A stretch of 6,391 bases of DNA from Clostridia bacterium. Lineage in GTDB: Bacteria; Bacillota; Clostridia; Oscillospirales; Acutalibacteraceae. Location of the stretch: the NCBI GenBank assembly GCA_017559885.1, contig JAFYQN010000122.1, forward strand, positions 1 through 6,391. Reading direction: 5' to 3'. Positions within the stretch are counted from its first letter, which is position 1, and each line of letters begins with the position of its first letter. Positions 1-6,034 of this stretch are shown here, piece by piece. The position numbers and the translations under genes are program-made. The notes below the pieces were generated by a model, which saw only the letters and a list, made by a program, of their open reading frames with translations, did not search any database and had not been told where the DNA came from.

Positions 1-1779
1 CAAAGATTTTGGAACAAAGCGCTTGCTTTCTTCAAAGAATCTACCTGCCTCAATTTTACGATTGATGTTCGTAGCCATAACGGTAAGCATGCTTGTAACT
101 AACTGTGTACGCATAGTTGAGTACTCATCACCCAAAGGATTGATAAGTTTTACAGCATTTCTACGAGCGTCGTCTCCATGGAGATTAAGAGTATCAAGCG
201 CGCCTGAGGCGATAAATGAATATGTTGCAATTTCATAACAACCAAGACCGCAAAGAAGTGACTTCATCTTGTCGCTCTTTACGCGAGCCAGCAATTTTTT
301 ACCACGCATTACGTTACCGCGCATTGGTGTGCCTACGATATGGTCGTAGCCATATATACGCATAACCTCTTCGGCAAGGTCAGCGCGACCTTCGATATCG
401 TCACGAATTGAAGGAACTCGAACGGTAAGAACGCCGTCATTAGCAACTGTTGGCAAGCAAAGGCTATTGAGGATTTCTACCATTCTATCTTCAGGAATTT
501 CTACACCCAAAAGGTCGACAATGCTCTTAGATGTTACGTTTAAAATCTTGTCTTCAGGGAGTCCTTGGTTGCAATCAATCACACCCTCGATAATATCGCC
601 TGCGTCAAGGTCGCAAATAAGTTGCAAAGCGCGATCCATTGCAAAACCAACATTTACAATGTCAACACCCTTTTCAAAGCGACCACTTGATTCGGTACGG
701 ATACCGAGCGCTCTGCCTGTTTTACGAACGCTGTCGCGACGGAATTTAGCGCACTCGAGGAACAAGTCTTTTGTATCGTCCTCAATTTCGCTTTCCTTAC
801 CGCCCATAATACCTGCAAGGCATGATGGTTTTTGACCGTCGGCAATGACGAGCATATCGGTAGTAAGGTTATAATCTTTGCCGTCAAGAGTGGTGATTTT
901 TTCGCCCTCGTTTGCATTTCTTACAATAATCTTCTTGTCGGCCAAATCGTTATAGTTAAACGCGTGCATTGGTTGACCTGTTTCAAGCATAACAAAGTTA
1001 GTAATATCAACAATATTGTTAATTGGACGCATACCCGAAGCAATAAGCGCCTTTTGCATCCATACAGGTGATGGTTTTATGCGAAGATTTTTAACAACGC
1101 GACCCACGTAACGAGGACAAAGGTCGTAGTTTTTAACCTCTACGTCAACGTAATCGGTGATATTTTCACCAACTGTTGTATAGGTAGGTACGGGTGGATG
1201 ATATTTGGAGCCAAGTACTACCGATGCCTCTTTTGCAACACCCATAAAGCAGTTGCAGTCAGGACGGTTTGCAGTAATTTTAAAGTCGATGATGTAATCG
1301 TCAAGACCTAAAACTTCACGCATATCGGTACCCGGCGCCCACTCATCACGGAGAATTAAAATGCCGTGAACACTTGCGCCCTCGTAATCGGCTTCGGTAA
1401 GACAAAGTTCTTCGCCCGAGCAAAGCATACCGTTTGAAGGTACACCGCGAAGTTTGCCGGCTTTAATATGCATACCATTTGGCAAATCACTATTGTCTAA
1501 AGCCGCAGGAACAAGGTCGCCCTCTTTAATATTCCCAGCGCCTGTTACGATTTGAACAAGTTCGTCTTTACCAATATCCATTTGGCAAATTTGAAGATGG
1601 TCGCTATCGGTGTGTGGTTCAAGTTTTACAATACGGGCGGCAACAACGTTTTTTATGTTTTCGCCCTCGGCTTCAATGCTTTCAACCTCAAAACCTGCCA
1701 TGACCATACGGTCACAAAGTTCCTCGACGGGAACGTTTATATCTACGTAATATTTAAGTGCTTTAAGTGAAATTTTCAT
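1..1779 (-). CDS. pheT: Phenylalanyl-tRNA synthetase beta subunit, 3' end cut by window edge
   Basis: This is the beta chain of the cytoplasmic (alpha-beta)2 phenylalanyl-tRNA synthetase, which charges tRNA-Phe with phenylalanine and ATP. The beta chain mainly binds and positions the tRNA and carries the editing site that clears mischarged Tyr. The frame is open without a stop from the ATG at 1779 to base 1, giving 593 residues against roughly 800 for the family. The end of the catalytic-like core and the C-terminal anticodon-binding domain therefore lie outside the window. The N-terminal OB/tRNA-binding domain (about 40-150) shows TGAGN (79-83) and SNGMLCSGEEL (115-125). The B3/B4 editing region follows, with ANRPDC (170-175), a conserved MRPINNIVD stretch near 250 and RFEKGVD (367-373). 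The B5 domain spans about 400-470 and ends at RIYGYD (474-479). A purine-rich Shine-Dalgarno site (AAAGGGGG, 1789-1796) precedes the ATG. The start is 18 nt after the pheS stop, so it is co-transcribed and shares T-box control. No frameshift is seen. Confidence 0.97.
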   Translation of the reverse strand, partial: MKISLKALKYYVDINVPVEELCDRMVMAGFEVESIEAEGENIKNVVAARIVKLEPHTDSDHLQICQMDIGKDELVQIVTGAGNIKEGDLVPAALDNSDLPNGMHIKAGKLRGVPSNGMLCSGEELCLTEADYEGASVHGILILRDEWAPGTDMREVLGLDDYIIDFKITANRPDCNCFMGVAKEASVVLGSKYHPPVPTYTTVGENITDYVDVEVKNYDLCPRYVGRVVKNLRIKPSPVWMQKALIASGMRPINNIVDITNFVMLETGQPMHAFNYNDLADKKIIVRNANEGEKITTLDGKDYNLTTDMLVIADGQKPSCLAGIMGGKESEIEDDTKDLFLECAKFRRDSVRKTGRALGIRTESSGRFEKGVDIVNVGFAMDRALQLICDLDAGDIIEGVIDCNQGLPEDKILNVTSKSIVDLLGVEIPEDRMVEILNSLCLPTVANDGVLTVRVPSIRDDIEGRADLAEEVMRIYGYDHIVGTPMRGNVMRGKKLLARVKSDKMKSLLCGLGCYEIATYSFIASGALDTLNLHGDDARRNAVKLINPLGDEYSTMRTQLVTSMLTVMATNINRKIEAGRFFEESKRFVPKSL

Positions 1780-1797
1780 AAATCTGTTCCCCCTTTC

Positions 1798-2817
1798 TTA
1801 GAACTGGTCAAGAAAACGCTTGTCGTTTTCGAACAACAAACGAATATCGCTTATTTTATAACGTGTTGTGGTAAGACGGTCAAGACCGATACCAAAAGCA
1901 AAACCGCTGTATTCCTCAGGGTCAATGCCGCAACTACGTAGCACGTTTGGATGTACCATACCGGCTCCCAAGATTTCAATCCAGCCTGCGCCCTTGCAAA
2001 CACGGCAACCCTTGCCGCCGCACTCTGAACAAGAAACGTCTACCTCAACGGATGGTTCGGTAAACGGGAAGAAAGACGGACGGAATTTTACCTTGGTGTC
2101 GGGACCGTAAATTTCGTGAGCAAACTGCTCGAGCACACCCTTAAGGTCGCACATTGTAACGCCCTTATCAACAACAAGGCCTTCGATTTGGTGGAAAACA
2201 GGTGAGTGCGTTGCGTCAACCTCGTCGGCACGGAACACACGACCCGGACAAATTACACGGATAGGTGGTTTGCGGGTTTCCATTGTTCTGATTTGCGCTG
2301 CAGATGTTTGTGTGCGAAGTAAAATGTTTTCAGCAAGGTAAAATGTGTCTTGCATATCGCGGGCAGGATGATCGGCAGGAACATTTAGACACTCAAAGTT
2401 GTAGTGGTCGGTTTCTACCTCAGGACCGTCAACAACGTCAAATCCCATTGATTGGAAGATGTCTATCATATCGTTAAGCACGGTGTTTAGTGGGTGCAAT
2501 TTGCCTGTTTTGTCGGTCTTTGCAGGCATTGTGATATCAATAGTTTCTTCCTTTAATTTAAGCTCGGTAGCTTTTTCGTTCATTTCGTTAACCTTTGCCG
2601 AAAGCGCCTCGTCAACCTCTGCTTTTGCAGTGTTTACAAGCTGACCCATAATAGGTCTTTCTTCGGGAGAAAGACCGCCCATCATCTTTAAAATGGCAGT
2701 AAGTTCACCCTTTTTACCAAGGTATTTTACCCTGATGTTTTCACAGTCGGCGCTATTCTCGGCCGCCGCAATGGCACTAAGCGCCGCAGTCTTGATTTGT
2801 TCAAGCTGTTGTTTCAT
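1798..2817 (-). CDS. pheS: Phenylalanyl-tRNA synthetase alpha subunit
   Basis: This is the catalytic alpha chain of class II phenylalanyl-tRNA synthetase. It activates Phe with ATP and transfers it to tRNA-Phe, working as a heterotetramer with PheT, which is encoded immediately downstream. At 339 residues it is a normal full-length bacterial PheS. Residues 1-95 are helical and charged and match the N-terminal coiled-coil tRNA-binding arm. The class II core follows: HPL at 108-110, motif 2 at 195-213 (FRADEVDATHSPVFHQIEG) and motif 3 at 305-315 (GFAFGIGLDRL). The protein ends NDKRFLDQF, as is usual for the family. Four cysteines at 263, 266, 271 and 274 form a C-x2-C-x4-C-x2-C cluster just before GWIEILGAGMVHP, a feature common in Gram-positive PheS. 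The start is set by an AAGGAG site at 2825-2830, 7 nt before the ATG. Expression is predicted to depend on antitermination in the T-box leader upstream. Confidence 0.98.
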   Translation of the reverse strand: MKQQLEQIKTAALSAIAAAENSADCENIRVKYLGKKGELTAILKMMGGLSPEERPIMGQLVNTAKAEVDEALSAKVNEMNEKATELKLKEETIDITMPAKTDKTGKLHPLNTVLNDMIDIFQSMGFDVVDGPEVETDHYNFECLNVPADHPARDMQDTFYLAENILLRTQTSAAQIRTMETRKPPIRVICPGRVFRADEVDATHSPVFHQIEGLVVDKGVTMCDLKGVLEQFAHEIYGPDTKVKFRPSFFPFTEPSVEVDVSCSECGGKGCRVCKGAGWIEILGAGMVHPNVLRSCGIDPEEYSGFAFGIGLDRLTTTRYKISDIRLLFENDKRFLDQF

Positions 2818-2853
2818 AATATATCTCCTTGAAATTTATTAACATTTATATCC

Positions 2854-2867
2854 GTGCCATATGGCAC
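2854..2867. repeat. 14-bp perfect palindrome in the pheS leader
   Basis: GTGCCATATGGCAC is perfectly self-complementary. It lies 24 bp upstream of the pheS Shine-Dalgarno site and downstream of the T-box terminator. Next to it (2871-2901) is an AT-rich imperfect direct repeat, TTACCTATTCAC and TTACCTTTTAC. Together they resemble the short repeat-plus-hairpin elements seen between genes in some clostridial genomes. That assignment is from general recall and cannot be tested from one copy. Confidence 0.55.
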
Positions 2868-2903
2868 ACATTACCTATTCACTATTACCTTTTACTTATT
2901 ACT

Positions 2904-2930
2904 TTTTTGTTTTCCCTTGGAAAACAAAAA
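2904..2930 (-). repeat. Perfect 12-bp inverted repeat containing the terminator U-tract
   Basis: Arms 2904-2915 and 2919-2930 are perfect complements around a 3-nt loop (core GTTTTCC / GGAAAAC, then A/T runs). In the minus-strand RNA the 5' arm is the poly-U tail of the T-box terminator plus CC, and the 3' arm lies in the leader that is made only on read-through. The hairpin can therefore form only after the terminator has been passed. Its function is unknown. It could protect or process the mRNA 5' end, or be chance symmetry of A/T runs, though the GC pairs and perfect arms make chance less attractive. Confidence 0.7.
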
Positions 2931-2960
2931 GACTCCGTCCTGTAAAACAGGACGAAGTCT
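2921..2960 (-). terminator. Regulated intrinsic terminator of the T-box leader
   Basis: On the minus strand, AGACTTCGTCCTG (2948-2960) and CAGGACGGAGTCT (2930-2942) form a 13-bp stem with one U-G wobble and a 5-nt loop. A U-rich run (UUUUGUUUU in RNA, 2921-2929) follows. The 5' arm contains CGUCCUG, which can instead pair with the CGGG of the T-box element, giving the usual exclusive terminator/antiterminator choice. Confidence 0.93.
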
Positions 2961-3196
2961 GAAAAAACACACTCCGCGGGACCACCCGCATTTTCGCTCA
3001 AAGAGCAAACACTCTCCTCGGTCTGTAACGGAACCGAACACCCGTTGCCACCTACTGTTTTGTTCAGCGGCACTGCTCAAAAGGGAACTTCAAATCACCG
3101 CAAAATAGGTATGCTCACAGCCCAAGGCAAACCCTCTCTTAAAGTTGCAAAATTGATTTTACTTTTCTTTATCAACGCATTTAAAATAAAATTGTA
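2921..3196 (-). promoter_or_regulatory. T-box leader sensing tRNA-Phe, upstream of pheST
   Basis: A T-box riboswitch binds a cognate tRNA in the nascent leader RNA. Uncharged tRNA stabilises an antiterminator so that the synthetase genes are transcribed. On the minus strand the order is canonical. There is an AGAGAG K-turn-type motif (3134-3139), then GCUGUGAGC distal Stem I sequence (about 3112-3122). Next comes a specifier loop, UGAAG-UUC-CC, whose UUC triplet (3085-3087) is a Phe codon, followed by UUUUGAGC. A hairpin with arms AACGG (3042-3046) and CCGUU (3027-3031) follows, the latter as the common CCGUUACAG. The T-box element UGCGGGUGGUCCCGCGG is at 2974-2990. Its UGGU bulge (2981-2984) can pair with an ACCA tRNA tail, as expected for tRNA-Phe. 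A terminator closes the leader. The downstream genes are pheS and pheT, which agrees with the UUC specifier. The 5' boundary is inferred from the promoter; Stem I pairing was not folded computationally. Confidence 0.93.
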
Positions 3197-3202
3197 TAAG
3201 TC

Positions 3203-3230
3203 ATTATAACACAAAAATTTAAAAAAGCAA
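3203..3230 (-). promoter_or_regulatory. Promoter of the pheST T-box leader
   Basis: Read on the minus strand, TTGCTT (3225-3230) is a -35 and TATAAT (3203-3208) a perfect -10, with a 16-nt spacer that is mostly T and A. Initiation is expected near 3196. The -35 lies only 3 nt beyond the rsmA stop codon. No terminator separates rsmA from this promoter, so rsmA read-through would enter the same leader. Confidence 0.8.
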
Positions 3231-3233
3231 GTT

Positions 3234-4085
3234 TTATTTGCAAAGCGCGTTTGAAATGGCGGCGAGTTGCTCCATAGTAAGTGTTTCGCCGCGAACGGTT
3301 TCGCTAACACCTGCGATATTTAAAGCATTTCTAAACTCATCTTTTGATATACCCATTGTATTGCAAACGGTGTTAAGCAAAATTTTTCTTCGTTGCGCAA
3401 AACACGCCTTTACAAGTCGAAAGAACAATTTTTCATCCTTTACCTCTATGGGAGAATTCTCGCGCAAGGTAAGTTCTATTACTGCTGAATCAACGTTTGG
3501 CGGTGGCAAAAAGGAAGTTCTCGGCACACCGAAAAGCGTTTTTGCAGTTGCGTAATAATTTACAGCAACGGTAACTGCGCCTGCATCGCGCGAGCCAACC
3601 GAGGCGCAAAGGCGGTCAGCCGCCTCTTTTTGCACCATTACGGCAATTTTGTTTATTGGTAAATTGCTTTCAAGCAACGTCATTATTACGGGTGACGTAA
3701 TATAATACGGTAAATTCGCGCATATATTTATTGTATCGCAATCGGCAAATTCCTCTGCCAAGACGGTTTTTAAATCCACCTTTAAAATATCGTTCCATAT
3801 TATTTTTACGTTGTCGCAGTCTTTTAGCGTTTGCTGGAGCACGGGTTTAAGACGTGTATCAAGTTCTACCGACACAACCTTTTTACAAGCCGCCGACAGT
3901 TGCGCTGTAAGCACACCTGCGCCGGGTCCTATTTCCAAAACACCGACATTTTCGCCCGATACAGCCGCCGCCATACGAGGACAAACGGTATCGTCTATTA
4001 AAAAGTTTTGACCCAACGATTTTTTAAAGGAAAAACCCTCGGATTCCAACACTGATTTTAAATCTCTTTTGTTTGAAATTTTCAA
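3234..4085 (-). CDS. rsmA: 16S rRNA (adenine1518-N6/adenine1519-N6)-dimethyltransferase
   Basis: RsmA (KsgA) uses S-adenosylmethionine to dimethylate the two adjacent adenines in the helix 45 loop of 16S rRNA, a late step of 30S subunit maturation. Loss of the enzyme gives kasugamycin resistance in known species. With the TTG start at 4085 the product is 283 residues, normal for the family. Visible motifs are KKSLGQNFL (21-29), SAM-binding motif I EIGPGAGVLT (51-60), the acidic VELD end of the second strand (73-76), catalytic NLPYYIT (124-130), VQKEAADRL (151-159), FLPPPNVDSAV (192-202) and CFAQRRKIL (228-236). TTG was chosen because it has a matching ribosome-binding site and lies just before the conserved N-terminus. 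The frame stays open up to an ATG at 4301, but that would add 72 non-conserved residues, cross the promoter and overlap the divergent gene. It is transcribed alone from its own promoter. Confidence 0.96.
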   Translation of the reverse strand: MKISNKRDLKSVLESEGFSFKKSLGQNFLIDDTVCPRMAAAVSGENVGVLEIGPGAGVLTAQLSAACKKVVSVELDTRLKPVLQQTLKDCDNVKIIWNDILKVDLKTVLAEEFADCDTINICANLPYYITSPVIMTLLESNLPINKIAVMVQKEAADRLCASVGSRDAGAVTVAVNYYATAKTLFGVPRTSFLPPPNVDSAVIELTLRENSPIEVKDEKLFFRLVKACFAQRRKILLNTVCNTMGISKDEFRNALNIAGVSETVRGETLTMEQLAAISNALCK

Positions 4086-4088
4086 TTT

Positions 4089-4096
4089 ATCACCCT
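4089..4096 (-). promoter_or_regulatory. Ribosome-binding site that fixes the rsmA TTG start
   Basis: On the minus strand AGGGTGAT lies 3 nt from the TTG (5 nt counted from the AGGGTG core). It matches the GGTGAT part of the extended Shine-Dalgarno sequence. No ATG or GTG sits near the start of homology, so this site supports TTG initiation. Confidence 0.75.
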
Positions 4097-4115
4097 GTTT
4101 TTTATTGGTAGTTTT

Positions 4116-4144
4116 ATTATATAAAATATTAACACTTCTTTCAA
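4116..4144 (-). promoter_or_regulatory. Promoter of rsmA
   Basis: On the minus strand TTGAAA (4139-4144) and TATAAT (4116-4121) are separated by exactly 17 nt, close to the sigma-A consensus. Initiation near 4109 would give a leader of about 24 nt. A 5-bp inverted repeat (TTCTT-tc-AAGAA, 4136-4147) covers the -35 element; whether a protein binds there is unknown. Confidence 0.85.
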
Positions 4145-4154
4145 GAAATTTTTG

Positions 4155-4183
4155 ATGACAAATATTAAAGTTTATGCTATAAT
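4155..4183 (+). promoter_or_regulatory. Promoter of the unknown-protein/SPFH gene pair
   Basis: ATGACA (4155-4160, one mismatch to TTGACA) and TATAAT (4178-4183) are 17 nt apart, and TG at 4175-4176 makes an extended -10. Initiation near 4190 would give a leader of about 29 nt. It is back to back with the rsmA promoter: the two -35 boxes are 10 bp apart. Confidence 0.83.
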
Positions 4184-4218
4184 GAAAAAAATATATTTTT
4201 TGGAAGTGTTTTATTAAA

Positions 4219-4962
4219 ATGGATAACAGATATTTTGACAAACTAATCGCAGAAATGCAACCTTTCTTTAACGAAAACGGTTTTAAAGAAGTGGACGGCA
4301 TTTATAAAAACGATAAAAAAGCCGTGGCTATCGAATATAACGACGACCGTCAAATGTACGTTCTTAAAACCGCCGATATTGGCGAGGACGGTAACTTTGA
4401 ATTGTCGGAAGTAAACGCTTGGCTTTTTGACGACAGTCAAACCGCAAAAGACGCTTGCGCCGTTGGTATTGACTTTGTTTCTACTTTAAGAAGCGAACTC
4501 GGTATTAAACGCACCCGTTCAACTGTAACTGCTAACATTGATCTTCCTACGGCATCAAAAGACGGCAGTTACAACATAGCCGCATTTACCAAAAAGATGC
4601 TCGACGTGTTCCCCTCTCTTAAAGAAGAATACAAGGCGCACGTAGCGCACTACGGCAATTTCTTGTATCTTAATTTCTTTGGCGAAAAATTAGTTCCACA
4701 AATAAAAGCGATATTACTTGAGAATAATAAAAAAAGCGTTAAGAAACTTTTTGACGTTCTTGAAAACGGATACTTACAGGGCGACCACGATACAGTAAAC
4801 GTAATTGTTGCCATTGTTGCGGCGGCTTGCGCAAACGATGACACCGCAAAATCAAATATGATTGCCGCTATGGATAACAATAAGCACTTTGTTGATTCGG
4901 TAACAAAGTTTATTCCTGTTGTATCATCTAACAAAAAATTGCGTTCAGCATTATTAAAATAA
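4219..4962 (+). CDS. Uncharacterised 247-aa soluble protein, first gene of the SPFH operon
   Basis: I do not recognise a characterised family. The product is acidic to neutral, with no signal peptide and no membrane segment, so a cytoplasmic location is inferred. It appears to have two parts. Residues 1-97 look alpha/beta: a helix with paired aromatics (YFDKLIAEMQPFF), NGFKEVDGIY, strand-like VAIEY and MYVLKTADI, then an AWLFDDSQTAKDACAVGIDF stretch. A Ser/Thr-rich linker (about 98-118) leads to a mainly helical part (119-247), including FLYLNFFGEKLVPQIKAIL and a repeat-like helical stretch around 173-205. The second part loosely recalls small helical-repeat domains such as those in some immunity-like proteins, but that is a weak impression. 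Upstream is a near-consensus promoter; the Shine-Dalgarno (GGAAGTG, 4202-4208) is modest. The SPFH gene starts 18 nt after the stop with no terminator between, so the two are co-transcribed and may act together. Confidence 0.85.
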   Translation: MDNRYFDKLIAEMQPFFNENGFKEVDGIYKNDKKAVAIEYNDDRQMYVLKTADIGEDGNFELSEVNAWLFDDSQTAKDACAVGIDFVSTLRSELGIKRTRSTVTANIDLPTASKDGSYNIAAFTKKMLDVFPSLKEEYKAHVAHYGNFLYLNFFGEKLVPQIKAILLENNKKSVKKLFDVLENGYLQGDHDTVNVIVAIVAAACANDDTAKSNMIAAMDNNKHFVDSVTKFIPVVSSNKKLRSALLK

Positions 4963-4980
4963 ATATAAGGTGGTTATTTT

Positions 4981-5937
4981 ATGGAATTTTTACTTTTGGC
5001 ATTTATTGGTATTTGCGCTTTATTGCTTGCCCTTGTCTGCTCCTGCATCAAAATCGTACCACAAGCAACACAATACGTTATTGAGTTTTTAGGAAAGTAT
5101 AAGTGCACTTGGGATGCGGGTATTCATATAAAAATTCCTTTCCTTGAAAGAGTTGCTAACAAAATCACCCTTAAAGAGCAGGTTATGGACTCTCCTCCTC
5201 AACCTGTTATCACAAAAGATAACGTTACCATGCAGATTGATACGGTTGTATTCTTCCGCATTTTTGACGCAAAGCTTTATTCCTACGGCGTTGTAAATCC
5301 AATAAGAGCGCTCGAAAACCTAACAGCTACCACACTTCGTAATATCGTTGGTGAAATGGAGCTTGACGGCACCCTTACTTCACGTGATATTATCAATACC
5401 AAGATGGCCGAGATTCTTGACGAAGCTACCGACCAGTGGGGTATGAAGGTAAGTCGTGTTGAGCTTAAAAACATTATTCCGCCTTCCGAAATCCAAAACG
5501 CAATGGAAAAACAAATGAAGGCAGAGCGTGACCGCCGCGAAACACTTTTGCAAGCCGAAGGTCACAAAGCCGCCGCTATTACCCGCGCCGAGGGTGACAA
5601 GCAGGCAATGATTCTTGAAGCCGAGGGTGAGCGTGACGCTCGTATCGCTCGCGCCGAGGGCGAAGCAAAGGCTATTTACCTTTCTAAAAAAGCAGAAGCA
5701 GACGGTCTTGCCGCTTTGAAAGAGGCGGGCGTAGACGCCGCAGTGCTTGAACTCAAAAAATACGAAGCTTTGGTAAGCATGTCAAACGGCACCGCTTCCA
5801 AACTAATCATTCCTACCGATGCGGTATCTGCCGTTACAAACAACGCTATCTTCTCTGAAACTACAGGTCTTGGCGACAACACCAAAGCTGTTCCAAAGGC
5901 AAAAAAGCCCGCCAAGAAAGACGAGTGTTGTGACTAA
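4981..5937 (+). CDS. SPFH (stomatin/prohibitin) family membrane-anchored protein
   Basis: SPFH proteins form large oligomeric rings or cages on membranes and organise membrane microdomains, often with membrane proteases. The 318-residue product has an uncharged N-terminal membrane segment (about 2-22, with Cys at 20, 22 and 42). The SPFH domain (about 24-190) follows, with family-typical VIEFLGKY (33-40), AGIHIKIPF (46-54), an LKEQVMDSPPQPVITKDNV stretch (64-82), VFFRI (90-94) and a long helix ending KQMKAERDRRE. Residues 190-235 are a coiled-coil region with AEG recurring every 11 residues at 192, 203, 214 and 225. The rest is Ala-rich and ends in a Lys-rich tail with two cysteines (KKPAKKDECCD). 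The length fits paraslipin/QmcA-type proteins, of which it is probably a member. An AAGGTGG site (4967-4973) sets the start. It follows the unknown gene by 18 nt. No NfeD-type partner lies downstream, since a terminator follows directly. Confidence 0.92.
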   Translation: MEFLLLAFIGICALLLALVCSCIKIVPQATQYVIEFLGKYKCTWDAGIHIKIPFLERVANKITLKEQVMDSPPQPVITKDNVTMQIDTVVFFRIFDAKLYSYGVVNPIRALENLTATTLRNIVGEMELDGTLTSRDIINTKMAEILDEATDQWGMKVSRVELKNIIPPSEIQNAMEKQMKAERDRRETLLQAEGHKAAAITRAEGDKQAMILEAEGERDARIARAEGEAKAIYLSKKAEADGLAALKEAGVDAAVLELKKYEALVSMSNGTASKLIIPTDAVSAVTNNAIFSETTGLGDNTKAVPKAKKPAKKDECCD

Positions 5938-5956
5938 TTAAAAATCTACTATACAA

Positions 5957-5998
5957 AAAAGATGCACGAAAAACTCGTGCATCTTTTAATTTTTTTAA
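5957..5998. terminator. Bidirectional intrinsic terminator between convergent genes
   Basis: Arms 5957-5969 and 5975-5987 form a 13-bp perfect stem (AAAAGATGCACGA / TCGTGCATCTTTT) with a 5-nt loop. On the plus strand a T-rich run follows (to 5998), ending the SPFH operon. On the minus strand the stem is followed by TTTTTTG, so it can also end the convergent gene whose stop is at 6035. Confidence 0.92.
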
Positions 5999-6034
5999 TT
6001 GTAGCCAGTGGTGCTATCAGCAAAAGAGGGAAAT

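Noticed and set aside
467..1770. Several plus-strand open frames of 70-120 codons opposite pheT
   Set aside because: They are antisense shadows of a strongly conserved continuous pheT frame and have no start signals of their own.
2854..3108. Small plus- and minus-strand open frames over the T-box leader
   Set aside because: They follow the structured leader RNA, lack ribosome-binding sites and resemble no protein; the T-box explains the sequence.
4086..4301. N-terminal extension of rsmA to an ATG at 4301
   Set aside because: It would add 72 residues with no family similarity, run through the rsmA promoter and overlap the start of the divergent gene. The TTG at 4085 has a ribosome-binding site and fits the family length.
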